64,000 nucleotides of DNA. It comes from an uncultured Isoptericola sp. GTDB lineage: Bacteria > Actinomycetota > Actinomycetes > Actinomycetales > Cellulomonadaceae. The position numbers were made by a program, and so were the translations under genes. Below, piece by piece: positions 1 to 9,949 of this stretch. Under the pieces are notes generated by a model, which saw only the letters and a program-made list of their open reading frames with translations, was not told where the DNA came from and ran no database searches. The stretch spans positions 372,001-436,000 of the forward strand of contig CANMFP010000001.1 of NCBI GenBank assembly GCA_947497265.1. Direction: 5' to 3'. Positions within the stretch are counted from its first letter, which is position 1; the number at the start of each line of letters is the position of its first letter.

Positions 1-137
1 GCGACCTGCTGCGCACCGCCGTCGCCGGACCTGGACCGGACCGCTTCCTCGCCCCCGAGATCGACGCCGTGACCCGGCTCGTCGTGGGCGGCGACGTGGC
101 CGCCGCCGCGAGCGCCGCCGTCGGCCCGCTCCGCTGA
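1..137 (+). CDS. hutH: Histidine ammonia-lyase, C-terminal end (partial)
   Basis: Only the last 44 codons are present, read from base 3 and ending at a TGA at 135-137. The tail contains [19 protein letters not shown], which matches the usual C-terminus of histidine ammonia-lyase, the first enzyme of histidine degradation (histidine to urocanate and ammonia). The active-site Ala-Ser-Gly lies outside the window. The gene is followed after 22 bases by the urocanate hydratase gene on the same strand, which is the expected hut order. The call rests mainly on that context plus the short tail. Confidence 0.75.
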   Translation, partial: DLLRTAVAGPGPDRFLAPEIDAVTRLVVGGDVAAAASAAVGPLR

Positions 138-159
138 CCCCACACCGAAGGAGACGACG

Positions 160-1827
160 ATGTCTTTCGACCGCGGCACTCCCGTCCCGGTCCGTGCCCC
201 GCGCGGGACCACGCTCACCGCGCGCAGCTGGCAGACCGAGGCGCCGCTGCGCATGCTCATGAACAACCTGGACCCGGAGGTGGCGGAGCGGCCGGACGAC
301 CTCGTCGTCTACGGCGGCACCGGCCGTGCCGCACGCGACTGGCCGAGCTACCACGCGATCGTGCGCACGCTCACCGACCTGCGCGACGACGAGACGCTGC
401 TCGTGCAGTCCGGCAAGCCCGTCGGGGTGCTCCGCACGCACGAGTGGGCGCCACGCGTGCTCCTCGCGAACTCGAACCTCGTGGGCGACTGGGCGACGTG
501 GCCCGAGTTCCGACGTCTCGAGGCCATGGGCCTGACGATGTACGGGCAGATGACGGCCGGATCATGGATCTACATCGGCGCGCAGGGCATCCTGCAGGGA
601 ACCTACGAGACGCTCGCGGCCGTCGCGGCCAAGAGGTTCGGCGGCACGCTGGCCGGGACCCTCACCCTGACGGGCGGGTGCGGCGGCATGGGCGGCGCGC
701 AGCCGCTCGCGGTGACGCTCAACGGCGGCGTGTGCCTCGTGGTCGACGTCGACCACGCGCGCCTCGAGCGGCGCGTGCGCGAACGGTATCTCGACGAGGT
801 CGCGGACGACCTGGACGACGCCGTCCGGCGGGTCGAGTCCGCTCGACGCGAGCGCCGTGCCCTGTCCGTCGGCGTGGTCGGCAACAGCGCGCACGTGGTG
901 CCCGAGCTGCTACGACGCGGCATCGAGGTGGACGTCGTGACCGACCAGACCTCGGCGCACGACCCGCTGTCCTACCTCCCGCTCGGGGTCTGCGTGGACG
1001 AGTGGGCTGCCTATGCCGCCGCGAAGCCGGAGGAGCTCACCGACCGGGCGCGCGAGTCGATGGCCCGGCACGTCGAGGGCATGGTCGGGTTCCTCGACGC
1101 GGGCGCCGAGGTGTTCGACTACGGCAACTCGATCCGCGACGAGGCACGCCGCGGCGGGTTCGACCGGGCCTTCGACGTCCCCGGCTTCGTCCCCGCGTAC
1201 ATCCGGCCGCTCTTCGCCCAGGGCAAAGGACCGTTCCGGTGGGCCGCGCTGTCCGGTGACCCGCGGGACATCGCGGCCACGGACGACGCCGTGCTGCGGC
1301 TCTTCCCCGACGACGACCACCTGCACCGCTGGATCCGCGCCGCACAGGACCGGGTCGCGTTCCAGGGCTTGCCGGCGCGCATCTGCTGGCTCGGGCACGG
1401 GGAGCGCGACCGCGCCGGGCTCGCGTTCAACGAGCTGGTCGCCTCCGGCGAGGTCCGTGCGCCCGTCGTGATCGGGCGGGACCACCTGGACGCCGGGTCC
1501 GTCGCGTCGCCGTACCGCGAGACCGAGGGCATGGCCGACGGCTCCGACGCGATCGCCGACTGGCCGCTCCTCAACGCGCTCACCGCGGCGTCCTCGGGGG
1601 CCACCTGGGTGTCGCTGCACCAGGGCGGCGGCGTCGGCATGGGTCGGTCGATCCACGCCGGGCAGGTCTCGGTCGCGGACGGCACGCCGCTCGCCGGGCA
1701 GAAACTCGAGCGCGTGCTGTCCAACGACCCGGCGCTCGGCGTCCTGCGGCACGTCGACGCCGGGTACGACGACGCCGTGGCCGCCGCCGGGCGCGGCGGG
1801 CTGCGCGTGCCCGGCCGGGAGGCATGA
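160..1827 (+). CDS. hutU: Urocanate hydratase
   Basis: Second enzyme of histidine degradation: it hydrates urocanate to imidazolone propionate in the cytoplasm using tightly bound NAD+ as an electrophile. The 555-residue length is normal for the family. Visible hallmarks are the N-terminal [14 protein letters not shown] block, the glycine-rich [13 protein letters not shown] dinucleotide-binding stretch near residue 170, and [16 protein letters not shown] near residue 407, which carries the conserved active-site cysteine. The ATG follows an AAGGAGAC ribosome-binding site. It sits 22 bases after hutH and its stop overlaps the hutI start by 4 bases, so hutH-hutU-hutI look like one transcript. 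Confidence 0.97.
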   Translation: MSFDRGTPVPVRAPRGTTLTARSWQTEAPLRMLMNNLDPEVAERPDDLVVYGGTGRAARDWPSYHAIVRTLTDLRDDETLLVQSGKPVGVLRTHEWAPRVLLANSNLVGDWATWPEFRRLEAMGLTMYGQMTAGSWIYIGAQGILQGTYETLAAVAAKRFGGTLAGTLTLTGGCGGMGGAQPLAVTLNGGVCLVVDVDHARLERRVRERYLDEVADDLDDAVRRVESARRERRALSVGVVGNSAHVVPELLRRGIEVDVVTDQTSAHDPLSYLPLGVCVDEWAAYAAAKPEELTDRARESMARHVEGMVGFLDAGAEVFDYGNSIRDEARRGGFDRAFDVPGFVPAYIRPLFAQGKGPFRWAALSGDPRDIAATDDAVLRLFPDDDHLHRWIRAAQDRVAFQGLPARICWLGHGERDRAGLAFNELVASGEVRAPVVIGRDHLDAGSVASPYRETEGMADGSDAIADWPLLNALTAASSGATWVSLHQGGGVGMGRSIHAGQVSVADGTPLAGQKLERVLSNDPALGVLRHVDAGYDDAVAAAGRGGLRVPGREA

Positions 1828-3095
1828 TGCACGAGGTCGAGCACCACGAGCACGGGGCGACGCTGCTGTTCGGCATCGGCGAGCTGACGACCAACGTGCC
1901 GGGCGTGGCCGGCGCCGACGACCCGGACGACCCCACCGCCGTCGTGCGCGACGCCGCGATCCTCCTTGACGGAGACCGTGTCGCGTGGGTGGGACGGGAG
2001 GCCGACGCCGCGGCCGGGGTCGAGGCGGCGATCGGGCGGGCGCCCGACCGGACGGTCGACGTCGGCCGGCGGGCCGTGATCCCCGGGTTCGTGGACTCGC
2101 ACACGCACCTGGTGTTCGCCGGGGACCGCGCGGCCGAGTTCGAGGCGCGCGCGGCCGGTCGTCCCTACACGGCCGGTGGGATCCGCACCACCGTCACCGC
2201 CACACGAGCGGCGTCGGACGACGCGCTGCGCGCCGGACTGGCGCGGCACGTCGCCGAGGCCGCCGCCCAGGGCACGACGACCCTCGAGATCAAGAGCGGC
2301 TACGGGCTGACCGTGGCCGACGAGGAACGTTCCGTGCGGCTCGCGCGGGAGGTGACCGACGAGGTGACCTTCCTCGGGGCGCACGTGGTCCCTCCCGAGC
2401 TCCAGGGGCGCGAGGACGAGTACGTCGATCTCGTGTGCGGCGAGATGCTCGCCGCGTGCGCGCCGGCCGCGCGGTGGGTCGACGTCTTCTGCGAGACGGG
2501 AGCCTTCACGCCCGACCAGGCGCGGCGGGTGCTGACGGCCGGTGCCGCCGCGGGGCTGGGGGTGCGCGTCCACGCCAACCAGCTCGGCCCCGGCGACGGC
2601 GTGCAGCTCGCCGTCTCGCTCGGCGCAGCCTCGGTGGACCACTGCACGTACCTGTCGGACGACGACGTCGCGGCACTCGCGTCCTCGTGGACCTCGGCGG
2701 TCCCCGGCACGGGAACCGTGGCGACGCTGCTGCCGGGCGTCGAGCTCTCGACCAGGCAGCCCTACCCGGATGCGCGCCGGCTGCTCGACGCCGGCGTCGT
2801 CGTAGCGCTCGCGAGCGACTGCAACCCCGGCTCGTCCTACACGAGCTCGATGCCTCTCATGGTGGCGCTCGCGGTGCAGGAGACGGGGATGACCGTCGCC
2901 GAGGCCGTGCGGGCCGCGACGGCGGGCGGGGCGGCAGCGTTGCGGCGCTCCGACGTCGGCCGGCTCAGCCCGGGCGCGCGGGCCGATCTCGTGGTGCTGG
3001 ACGCGCCGTCGCGGACCTACCTCGCCTACCGGCCGGGCGTGCCGCTGGTGTCCCACGTCTGGAAGGAAGGACGCGAGCTCCACCCGTCGAGGTAG
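1824..3095 (+). CDS. hutI: Imidazolonepropionase
   Basis: Third enzyme of histidine degradation: a metal-dependent amidohydrolase that opens imidazolone propionate to N-formimidoyl-glutamate. The 423-residue protein has the metal-binding [11 protein letters not shown] motif near residue 90, the EIKSGYGL motif typical of HutI, the HANQLG histidine, and SDCNPGSS near the C-terminus. Two ATG codons are adjacent (1824 and 1827). The upstream GGGAGG favours the second, but either gives the same protein less one residue. Coupled to hutU by an ATGA overlap. Convergent with hutG, with only 2 bases between the stop codons. Confidence 0.97.
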   Translation: MMHEVEHHEHGATLLFGIGELTTNVPGVAGADDPDDPTAVVRDAAILLDGDRVAWVGREADAAAGVEAAIGRAPDRTVDVGRRAVIPGFVDSHTHLVFAGDRAAEFEARAAGRPYTAGGIRTTVTATRAASDDALRAGLARHVAEAAAQGTTTLEIKSGYGLTVADEERSVRLAREVTDEVTFLGAHVVPPELQGREDEYVDLVCGEMLAACAPAARWVDVFCETGAFTPDQARRVLTAGAAAGLGVRVHANQLGPGDGVQLAVSLGAASVDHCTYLSDDDVAALASSWTSAVPGTGTVATLLPGVELSTRQPYPDARRLLDAGVVVALASDCNPGSSYTSSMPLMVALAVQETGMTVAEAVRAATAGGAAALRRSDVGRLSPGARADLVVLDAPSRTYLAYRPGVPLVSHVWKEGRELHPSR

Positions 3096-3097
3096 GG

Positions 3098-4027
3098 CTA
3101 CCCGGTGCGCAGCGCGAGACCCGCGAGCGCCTCCAGCACGCACAGCGCGGCGAGCCGCACCGTCCGGCCGTCGGGGGCGTCGGCCGTGGCGTCCACCTCG
3201 GCGACGTCCACCGAGCGCACGCCCCGGCCCTGCACGAGCCCCCGCACGAGCGCACGGAGCTCGTGAGCCACGATCCCGCCCGGGACGCTCGCCGGGCACC
3301 CCGGGGCGACGGACCGGTCGCAGACGTCGACGTCGACGTCCAGGTGCACGGGCCCGCTCGCGGCCCCGGCGACCTCCAACGCCTCGGCCACCACAGCCGC
3401 GACCCCTCGGGACCGCAGCTCGTCGAGCGACACGACCCGGATCCCCAGCTCGTGCGCCCGCCGCCCGTACGCCGCTGAGTTCGCGAAGTCCGCGATCCCG
3501 ATCTGCACGACCCGCGCCGGGTCGAGGCCCGCCTCGATCAGCCGCCGCACCGGGGAACCGTTCGAGACGCCGTCGCGCAGGTCGTGGTGCGCGTCGAGCG
3601 TGACGAGCCCGGCCGTCCCGATCTCCCGTCCCCAGGATCCGAGCGCCGCGGGCACCGTCAGCGCGTTGTCCCCGCCGAGCGCGACCAGCAACCGGGCACC
3701 ACGCACGGCCTCGGCGACGGCGGCGCGCGCCCGTTCCTCCCCTGCCGGTCCGTCGGGGTCGGGCACGTCGCCGTGGTCGACGACGGCGAGAGCGCCCAGG
3801 TCGACCGTGCCGCCGCCGTCGAGCACCCGGCGCGGGTCGGGATGCCTCAGCGCCGGGCTGTACCGGCGCAGCGCCTCGCGCACGGCGGCGGGCGTCGCGT
3901 GCGCACCCGTCGGGGACAGGGAGGTACGCCAGGTGCCGATCCCCAGCAGCGCGACGTCAGCGGGACCGGGACCGGGCGCGGGCCAGCCTCCGGCGCGCGG
4001 CCAGAGCGGGTCCTGGGAGAGGCTCAC
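3098..4027 (-). CDS. hutG: Formimidoylglutamase, arginase/ureohydrolase family
   Basis: Predicted to hydrolyse N-formimidoyl-glutamate to glutamate and formamide, the last step of histidine use. The 309-residue protein shows the ureohydrolase metal motifs: GGDNALT near residue 128, DAHHDLRD near residue 156 and HLDVDVDVCD near residue 232. The first motif has Asn where arginases have a metal-binding His (GGDH). The function rests on family plus its place next to hutI. Its ATG overlaps the stop of the upstream YesL-like gene by 4 bases, so on the transcript it is the last gene of the xylo-oligosaccharide operon, not of the hut operon. Agmatinase-like activity cannot be excluded. Confidence 0.85.
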   Translation of the reverse strand: MSLSQDPLWPRAGGWPAPGPGPADVALLGIGTWRTSLSPTGAHATPAAVREALRRYSPALRHPDPRRVLDGGGTVDLGALAVVDHGDVPDPDGPAGEERARAAVAEAVRGARLLVALGGDNALTVPAALGSWGREIGTAGLVTLDAHHDLRDGVSNGSPVRRLIEAGLDPARVVQIGIADFANSAAYGRRAHELGIRVVSLDELRSRGVAAVVAEALEVAGAASGPVHLDVDVDVCDRSVAPGCPASVPGGIVAHELRALVRGLVQGRGVRSVDVAEVDATADAPDGRTVRLAALCVLEALAGLALRTG

Positions 4028-4719
4028 GGGGACTCGACGAACCGCAGTCGCACCTCGGCGAGCAGCGGCTTCTCCCAGCGCAGCAGCAGCGCCACGAGGA
4101 GCACGCCGAACGCCGCGAGCACCGCCGGTGCGGTCAGGAACACGACCGCACCGGCGAGCACGACGGCGGACACCACCGCCAGGGTCACGCGCGGCAGGCG
4201 GCCGAGGAAGTACAGCGCGAGCCGCGCGGTGTCACGGCCGCGGAAGCTGAAGAACGACGCGATGACGGTGGCCTGGACCATCCAGAGCAGCAGGATGACG
4301 GCGAGGCCGATGAGGATCCCGGCCCACCAGACCGGCACGCCGGCCACGGCGATGTTCACGGTCGTCCAGGACAGCACCGCGAGCGCGAGGAGTCCCGGCA
4401 CCCACACCTTCAGCACGTCGCCGAGGTTCATCCGGTACCCCTTGACGAACGCCGGGCCGGGGGTCAGGCCGTCGTCTCGGGCCTTGGCCCCGAGGGCGAA
4501 GAGCGCCGCGGAGAGTGCCGGCCCGACGAACACCGCCGAGCCGACGGCCAGCGGCACGTTCGACGGGTCCGGCGCGATGAGGAAGAGCAGCACGACCGTC
4601 GGCGACACGCTGATCGCCAGGAGCAGCCCGACCACCAGCAGCCGGTACACCGTCGACGTCGCCCGGCCGGCGGGCCCGTGGTCGTGGTCGCCGGGGACCG
4701 GCGCGTCTGAGGTCGTCAC
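4024..4719 (-). CDS. YesL-like (DUF624) membrane protein
   Basis: A 231-residue integral membrane protein with about five hydrophobic segments and a short basic C-terminus, resembling the DUF624/YesL family. These proteins are commonly encoded beside sugar ABC transporters of the LplABC type and glycosidases; their molecular role is not established. The start is the GTG at 4719, one base after the stop of the GH39 gene, and the 3' end overlaps hutG by 4 bases. The spacing implies translational coupling through the whole operon. Family assignment is by sequence character and neighbourhood rather than a single motif. Confidence 0.72.
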   Translation of the reverse strand: MTTSDAPVPGDHDHGPAGRATSTVYRLLVVGLLLAISVSPTVVLLFLIAPDPSNVPLAVGSAVFVGPALSAALFALGAKARDDGLTPGPAFVKGYRMNLGDVLKVWVPGLLALAVLSWTTVNIAVAGVPVWWAGILIGLAVILLLWMVQATVIASFFSFRGRDTARLALYFLGRLPRVTLAVVSAVVLAGAVVFLTAPAVLAAFGVLLVALLLRWEKPLLAEVRLRFVESP

Positions 4720-4720
4720 A

Positions 4721-6244
4721 TCACGTACCGTACGGCCCCCGGCCCAGGATCCGGGAGTCGTCGAGCCACGGCGGGGTCTCGTCGTGCACGGCGTCCAGCT
4801 CCACGAGGGTGACCTCGTGGCGCCCCAGGGTCAGGTCGAGGGCGACCCGCCCGTCGACCGCCTCGAGGGACCGGTGGCTGCGCGCCGGCTCGGCGGCCTC
4901 GTACAGGGCCTCGAGCTGCCGGGGACGCGGGGATGCCGGCCGGCCCATCTCCCGCCAGGCCGCCCAGGCGTTCCCCTCGGTCTCGTTGACCACCGACCGG
5001 TGCGCGTACACCGTGCGGGACCCGGGCACCGGGACCGAGAGCCGCAGCTCGTGGCGCTCGGGCTCGACCGGGTCGTCCGTGCCGCCCACCGGCTGCCAGG
5101 CGAGCACCGTGACGCGTCCGGCGTCGTCGCGCGTGACCAGGTGGTCGGCACCGCGCGAGAGGACGTGCCGTCCCATCCGCGCCATGAAGGCGTAGACGTG
5201 GAACGTCGGCTTGCGGACCTGCCGGTGGGTGACCATGCCGAAGCCGCCGTGGAACAGCGACGTCGGCACGCCCTCCTCCTCGAAGGTGTCGCTGAACGTC
5301 CAGTAGGAGAACGAGTCGACCAGGTCGCCGCCCGCCGCGAGCACGGGCGCGAGGTACGCGGCGTTGTACGCCGTGTCGTGCACCGGGTTGTCCGGCCGGT
5401 AGGAGGTGTTGAACTCGGTGACGTGCATCGGCAGGTCCGCCAGGGGCGTCCCGGCGAGCAGCTCCTTGGGGCGGGCGAACTGCTCCAGCAGGCGCTGCGG
5501 CTCACGGACGGTCTGGTAGACGCCGAACGGCACGTGCTGAGCCTGGCCGGACGTGTAGGCGTGCACCGAGACGAAGTCGCACGGCACGTCGCGCGCCAGG
5601 ACGAACTCGGCGAACGGCTCCCACCAGTCGTCCGCACCCGGGGAGAGGGCCGGGCCGCCCACCTGCAGCGAGGCGTCCACGTCCTTGACGGCGTGCGCCG
5701 TCACCTCGTAGAGCCGCAGGTAGGCGTCCCGGTCGGCGCCCTGCCAGAAGTGCGTCAGGTTGGGCTCGTTCCACACCTCGATCGGCCAGGTGCGCACCTC
5801 GTCCAACCCGTAGCGGTCCACGAGGTGGCCGACGACGGCACGCACCAGCGCCGCCCACTCGCGGTGGTCCCGGGGCGGGGTCACGTTGCCCCGCCACCAG
5901 AACACCGTCTGGTCGCCGGACGCCAGGCCGGTCGGCATGAAACCCAGCTCGATGAACGGCTTGATCCCGAGCCGGAGGTAGGCGTCGACGATCTGGTCGA
6001 CGTAGGTGAACGCGTAGCGTGTCGCGGTGTGGCCGGCGACGTCGTACGGCCGGTGCACCCCGACGTCGTCGGAGAGCAGGCCGTGGCCCCGGACGTACCG
6101 GAAGCCGATCTCGCGCTGCACCAGGGCCAGGGACTCCTGGACGTCCTGGCGCAGCGCGAGGTTGAAGCGGCCCGTGCCGACGCAGGACCGCCAGGCGTCG
6201 CTGAGCTCTCCTACGGATTCGGCGGGCACGGTGAGGCGAGGCAC
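4721..6244 (-). CDS. GH39 glycoside hydrolase, probable beta-xylosidase
   Basis: Predicted intracellular retaining beta-xylosidase that releases xylose from imported xylo-oligosaccharides. No signal peptide is seen. In the 507-residue product the acid/base Glu is E160 in IEVWNEPNL and the nucleophile is E277 in MHVTEFNTSY, both typical of GH39; a beta-sandwich region follows after about residue 370. The start is the GTG at 6244, preceded by AAGGAGCCCC. A longer reading from 6349 would run into the upstream binding-protein gene and encodes arginine-rich nonsense. It follows the lipoprotein gene by 17 bases in the xylan uptake operon. GH39 also contains alpha-L-iduronidases, but the context favours xylosidase. 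Confidence 0.88.
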   Translation of the reverse strand: MPRLTVPAESVGELSDAWRSCVGTGRFNLALRQDVQESLALVQREIGFRYVRGHGLLSDDVGVHRPYDVAGHTATRYAFTYVDQIVDAYLRLGIKPFIELGFMPTGLASGDQTVFWWRGNVTPPRDHREWAALVRAVVGHLVDRYGLDEVRTWPIEVWNEPNLTHFWQGADRDAYLRLYEVTAHAVKDVDASLQVGGPALSPGADDWWEPFAEFVLARDVPCDFVSVHAYTSGQAQHVPFGVYQTVREPQRLLEQFARPKELLAGTPLADLPMHVTEFNTSYRPDNPVHDTAYNAAYLAPVLAAGGDLVDSFSYWTFSDTFEEEGVPTSLFHGGFGMVTHRQVRKPTFHVYAFMARMGRHVLSRGADHLVTRDDAGRVTVLAWQPVGGTDDPVEPERHELRLSVPVPGSRTVYAHRSVVNETEGNAWAAWREMGRPASPRPRQLEALYEAAEPARSHRSLEAVDGRVALDLTLGRHEVTLVELDAVHDETPPWLDDSRILGRGPYGT

Positions 6245-6261
6245 GGGGCTCCTTCGGGTAG

Positions 6262-7920
6262 TCAGTCGCCGACGCCGGCGGCAGCGTTGGCGCGGTCGAC
6301 GTAGTCGGTCATGCCGGCGCCCTCGAGCTCGGCGACGTACGCGTCCCACTCGGACATCGGGCGGTCACCGAGCATGAACTGGGCGGTGTTCTGCATGACG
6401 ACGTCCTGCAGGGTGGTCTGCTGCAGGCCGGCCTGCTCCTGCTCCATCTCGTCGTACTGGACGGCCGGCGGGATCGGCAGCTCTTCCTTGACCGCGTTCA
6501 TCCCGTCCATGAACTCGATGACCTCGTCGCTCATCATCGACTTGTCGAGGTCTTCGGTGGAGCCGTGGGCGATCGACCAGACGCCGTTGTAGTAGCCGAA
6601 GTCGGCGTTGAGGAGCTGGGGGGCGTCCGGGTTCAGCTCGCCCCAGCCGACCTCGTCGACCAGGACGCGCTCGTCACCCTCACGCTCGAACGTCTCGCCC
6701 TCGACGCCCCACTTGGCGAACTCGAGGCCCTCGTCGGAGTAGTAGAGCCAGTCGACGAACTGCAGCATCGCGAGGAAGTCGTCCTGCTCGGCGGCCTGCG
6801 CGGAGAACATCAGGCCGGACTCGCGGCGCGTGCCGCCCGGGATGTTGTCGCCGGCCGGACCGCCGGGGACGACGATCTGCTTGATCTCGGCGTCGTCGTC
6901 ACCGGTCTCGGCGAAGGCGTCGCGGTACTCGAGCAGCACCTGGTCGTTGGAGCCGATCGCCGCGGCCTGACCGGAGGCGAACTTCTCCTTGGCCTGGTCG
7001 TCGTCCTGCGTCAGCGCCTCGGGGTCCAGCAGACCGTCCGCCACCAGGTCGGCGAAGTACTGGACCAGGGCCCGGTACTCGTCCGAACCGCCGGCGTACT
7101 CGTAGGCGCCGGCCTCAGCGTCCCACTGCAGGCCGAGCCCGTAGCCCCATCCGGCCACGGTCCCGAAGTTCGGCGCGGCGGCACTCATCGTGGCCTCGAT
7201 CGGGCCGTTGATCGACCACCGGTCGGTCATGGCGTGGTCGAGGTCCGGGTTCTCCTCGGCGATGACGGCGAGCTGCTGGGCGAACTCGTCCCACGTCTTC
7301 GGGTGCTCGAGCCCCGCGTCGTCCCAGAGGTCCTGGCGGATGGCCACGGAGTACTGGTGCTTGGCGACCTCGTGCAGGCCCGGGATCATGTAGTACTTGC
7401 CGTCGGCCTGGCGCTGCGCCTCGATCTCCTCGGTCAGCCCCCACTCCTCCACCTTCTGCTGGAAGTTGGGCATGTACTGCACGTAGTCGGAGATCGGCAG
7501 GATCGCGCCACCGCCGATGAACTGGATCTCGTCGCCCGGGTACGTGGCCGGCATGATGTCGGGCGCCTCGCCCGAACCGATGAGCACCGAGCGCTTCTGC
7601 TGCATGTCCTCGAGCGGCACGTTCTCGTAGTCGAACGTGACGTTGTTGTCCTCCTCGAGGTGCTGGACCAGCGACCAGTCCTCCTTGAAGGGGTAGTTCG
7701 GGTGGTCGCGGTAGAGCAGCCCGAACTCGACGGGCTCGGTGGCCACGAACGTGTCGCCGGCCGCGAAGTCCTCCATGTAGCCGACCTGTGAGGCCGTGTC
7801 GATCGCGCCGGCCTCGCCTCCCTCCTCGGGGTTCTCGCTGCCGCCCGAGCAGGCGGTCAGGGTGACGGTCAGCGCGACGACGGCGCCTCCCGCGACGATC
7901 TTGCTCCGGATGATCCTCAT
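6262..7920 (-). CDS. ABC transporter sugar-binding lipoprotein (LplA-like)
   Basis: Extracellular solute-binding protein of a CUT1-type importer, 552 residues, which is long and typical of LplA/YtcQ-like oligosaccharide-binding proteins. The N-terminus is a lipoprotein signal: two arginines and a lysine, a hydrophobic stretch, then the lipobox LTAC with Cys24. It is acidic, like exported proteins of this class. The gene lies downstream of both permease genes and just upstream of the GH39 xylosidase, so a xylo-oligosaccharide ligand is the best inference. The 49-base gap upstream holds its own GGAGGAG ribosome-binding site directly before the ATG. Confidence 0.93.
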   Translation of the reverse strand: MRIIRSKIVAGGAVVALTVTLTACSGGSENPEEGGEAGAIDTASQVGYMEDFAAGDTFVATEPVEFGLLYRDHPNYPFKEDWSLVQHLEEDNNVTFDYENVPLEDMQQKRSVLIGSGEAPDIMPATYPGDEIQFIGGGAILPISDYVQYMPNFQQKVEEWGLTEEIEAQRQADGKYYMIPGLHEVAKHQYSVAIRQDLWDDAGLEHPKTWDEFAQQLAVIAEENPDLDHAMTDRWSINGPIEATMSAAAPNFGTVAGWGYGLGLQWDAEAGAYEYAGGSDEYRALVQYFADLVADGLLDPEALTQDDDQAKEKFASGQAAAIGSNDQVLLEYRDAFAETGDDDAEIKQIVVPGGPAGDNIPGGTRRESGLMFSAQAAEQDDFLAMLQFVDWLYYSDEGLEFAKWGVEGETFEREGDERVLVDEVGWGELNPDAPQLLNADFGYYNGVWSIAHGSTEDLDKSMMSDEVIEFMDGMNAVKEELPIPPAVQYDEMEQEQAGLQQTTLQDVVMQNTAQFMLGDRPMSEWDAYVAELEGAGMTDYVDRANAAAGVGD

Positions 7921-7969
7921 GGGTCTCCTCCTGTGGTGAACGTCGTTGTTCGCGACGGTGGGGCGGGCC

Positions 7970-8890
7970 TCAGCCCTTGACCGAGCCGAGCATCACGCCC
8001 GACACGAAGTACTTCTGGATGAACGGGTAGAAGCAGATGATGGGCAGCACCGTCAGCAGCATCGCGACGGCCTGGATGTTGGCGCCGATCTGCACCGTCT
8101 CCATCCCCGCCTCCACGCCGCTGCCGGTCGCGCCGGCCAGCAGGTTGCGCAGGTAGAGCGTCACGGGCTGGAGCCCGGGGTCGCTCAGGTAGAGGAACGC
8201 CGGGAACCACGCGTTCCAGAACGAGACGGCGTAGAACAGGATCATGGTGGCGACCACCGCCTTCGACAGCGGCAGCACGATGCGCCCGAAGATCCCGTAG
8301 GTGGTCAGCCCGTCGATCGACGCCGCTTCCTCCAGGTCCTGGGGGAAGTTCTCGAAGAACGACTTCATGACCAGCAGGTTGAACGCGCTGATCGCGTTGG
8401 GCAGCACGATCGCCCAGATGGTGTTCTTCAGGCCGAGGTTGGTGATGAGCAGGTAGTTCGGGATGAGGCCGCCGTTGAAGAACATCGTCACCACGACGAG
8501 CCCGATGAAGAACGACCTGCCCTTGAGGTGCCGCTTCGACAGCGCGTACGCCATCGTGGTGGTGAGCACCATCGCGACCCCGGTCGCCAGGACCGTCTGG
8601 ATGATCGTGTTGCGGTAGCCGGTCCAGAAGCGCTCGTCGCCGAACACCGTCTCGAAGGTGGTCAGGTTGAACCCCTTGGGCCAGAGGTTCACCTCGCCGG
8701 CCACGATGTACCCCTGCGAGCTGAACGCCTGGGCGATCAGGTTCACGAACGGGTACAGGGTCACCAGGCAGACGAGGACCAGCAGCACCGCGTTGACCAC
8801 GCGGAAGATCGTGTAACCACGGCTGTCCTTGACCGTCGTCGGGACCGACCGGACCGCCGAGATGTCCGGTGTCCTCGGCGTCGTGCTCAC
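7970..8890 (-). CDS. ABC sugar permease, LplC/YtcP type
   Basis: A 306-residue inner-membrane permease with about six membrane segments and the EAASIDG cytoplasmic loop (residues LEEAASIDGLTTYGIF) that contacts the ATPase in binding-protein-dependent importers. The C-terminal KYFVSGVMLGSVKG is typical of the YtcP/LplC branch of CUT1 permeases. The start is the GTG at 8890, which overlaps the stop of the partner permease by 4 bases; longer in-frame readings run through that partner in a shadow frame and are rejected. Partner of the 8887-9885 permease and the lipoprotein; the ATPase is not encoded here. Confidence 0.93.
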   Translation of the reverse strand: MSTTPRTPDISAVRSVPTTVKDSRGYTIFRVVNAVLLVLVCLVTLYPFVNLIAQAFSSQGYIVAGEVNLWPKGFNLTTFETVFGDERFWTGYRNTIIQTVLATGVAMVLTTTMAYALSKRHLKGRSFFIGLVVVTMFFNGGLIPNYLLITNLGLKNTIWAIVLPNAISAFNLLVMKSFFENFPQDLEEAASIDGLTTYGIFGRIVLPLSKAVVATMILFYAVSFWNAWFPAFLYLSDPGLQPVTLYLRNLLAGATGSGVEAGMETVQIGANIQAVAMLLTVLPIICFYPFIQKYFVSGVMLGSVKG

Positions 8891-9885
8891 CACAGGGACG
8901 CTCCAACCAGTCGCTTCGAGATGGCGTTGGCCGACAGGACGAGCGTCAGGCCGATGAGGGCCTCGAAGAGGCCGATCGCCGCCGCGTAGGAGAAGCTGCC
9001 GCTCGTCAGGCCCACGCGGTAGAGGTAGGTGGCGATGACGTCCGCCGTCGAGTAGGTCAGCGGGTTGTAGAGGAGGAGTACCTTCTCGAACCCGACCGCC
9101 AGGAAGGTGCCGATGTTGAGGATGAGCAGCACCACGATGGTGGGGCGCATGCCGGGCAGCGTGATGTGCCAGATCTGCTGCCACCGGTTGGCCCCGTCGA
9201 TGCGCGACGCCTCGTAGAGCTGGTCGTCGATGGTGGTCAGCGCGGCGAGGTAGAGGATCGTGCCGAACCCGACGACCTGCCAGATCTCCGAGCCCACGTA
9301 GACGGAGCGGAACCAGTCGGCCCGCTGCATGAACGAGATCTCCTCGCCGCCCACGGCCGTGATGATCTGGTTGATCGTGCCGTTGAGCGCCGTCAGCTCG
9401 TAGACGAACCCGGCGACGATCACGATCGACATGAAGTGCGGCAGGTAGCTGATCGTCTGGACGGCCTTCTTGAAGCGGCGCGACCGGAGCTCGTTGAGCA
9501 TGAGCGCCAGGACGATCGGCAGCGGGAAGACGATGACGAGGGTCAGCGCGCCGAGGATCACCGTGTTGGTGAACACCCGCCAGAACGTGGGGTCGTTCAG
9601 GAACATCTCGACGTAGTGGAACCCGACCCACTCGTCGCCGAAGATCGACCCGCCCGGCCGGAAGCGCCGGAACGCGATGACGTTGCCTGCCATGGGCACG
9701 TACCGGAACAGCAGGAGGAACGCGATCGGCAGGACGAGGAACGTGTAGAGCCGCCAGTCCTTGCGCAGCGCACTGGCCCAGGTCTCGCGGCGACGTCGGC
9801 GTGCCCCTGCGCCCGACGGCGGATCTTCCGTCGTGTCGACGACCACGGCGGGGGCTGTGCGCACCGCCTCGGTCCCTTGTGTCAT
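8887..9885 (-). CDS. ABC sugar permease, LplB type
   Basis: First gene of the xylo-oligosaccharide operon: a 332-residue inner-membrane permease with six membrane segments and the conserved cytoplasmic loop YEASRIDGANRWQQIWHITLP in two parts (EASRIDGA then the LP end). The N-terminal 45 residues are polar and arginine-rich. The start chosen is the ATG at 9885, preceded by AGGAGCAGC at good distance; an in-frame extension to 10245 would cross the regulator's promoter and is rejected. Transcribed divergently from the LacI gene at 10133, with two palindromes in between that could control both. Confidence 0.93.
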   Translation of the reverse strand: MTQGTEAVRTAPAVVVDTTEDPPSGAGARRRRRETWASALRKDWRLYTFLVLPIAFLLLFRYVPMAGNVIAFRRFRPGGSIFGDEWVGFHYVEMFLNDPTFWRVFTNTVILGALTLVIVFPLPIVLALMLNELRSRRFKKAVQTISYLPHFMSIVIVAGFVYELTALNGTINQIITAVGGEEISFMQRADWFRSVYVGSEIWQVVGFGTILYLAALTTIDDQLYEASRIDGANRWQQIWHITLPGMRPTIVVLLILNIGTFLAVGFEKVLLLYNPLTYSTADVIATYLYRVGLTSGSFSYAAAIGLFEALIGLTLVLSANAISKRLVGASLW

Positions 9886-9949
9886 GTGCTGCTCCTGGTT
9901 CGTCACGTCGTCGTGGCGGGCCGTCGAGCCCTGTGGCACCTGTGCCGAC

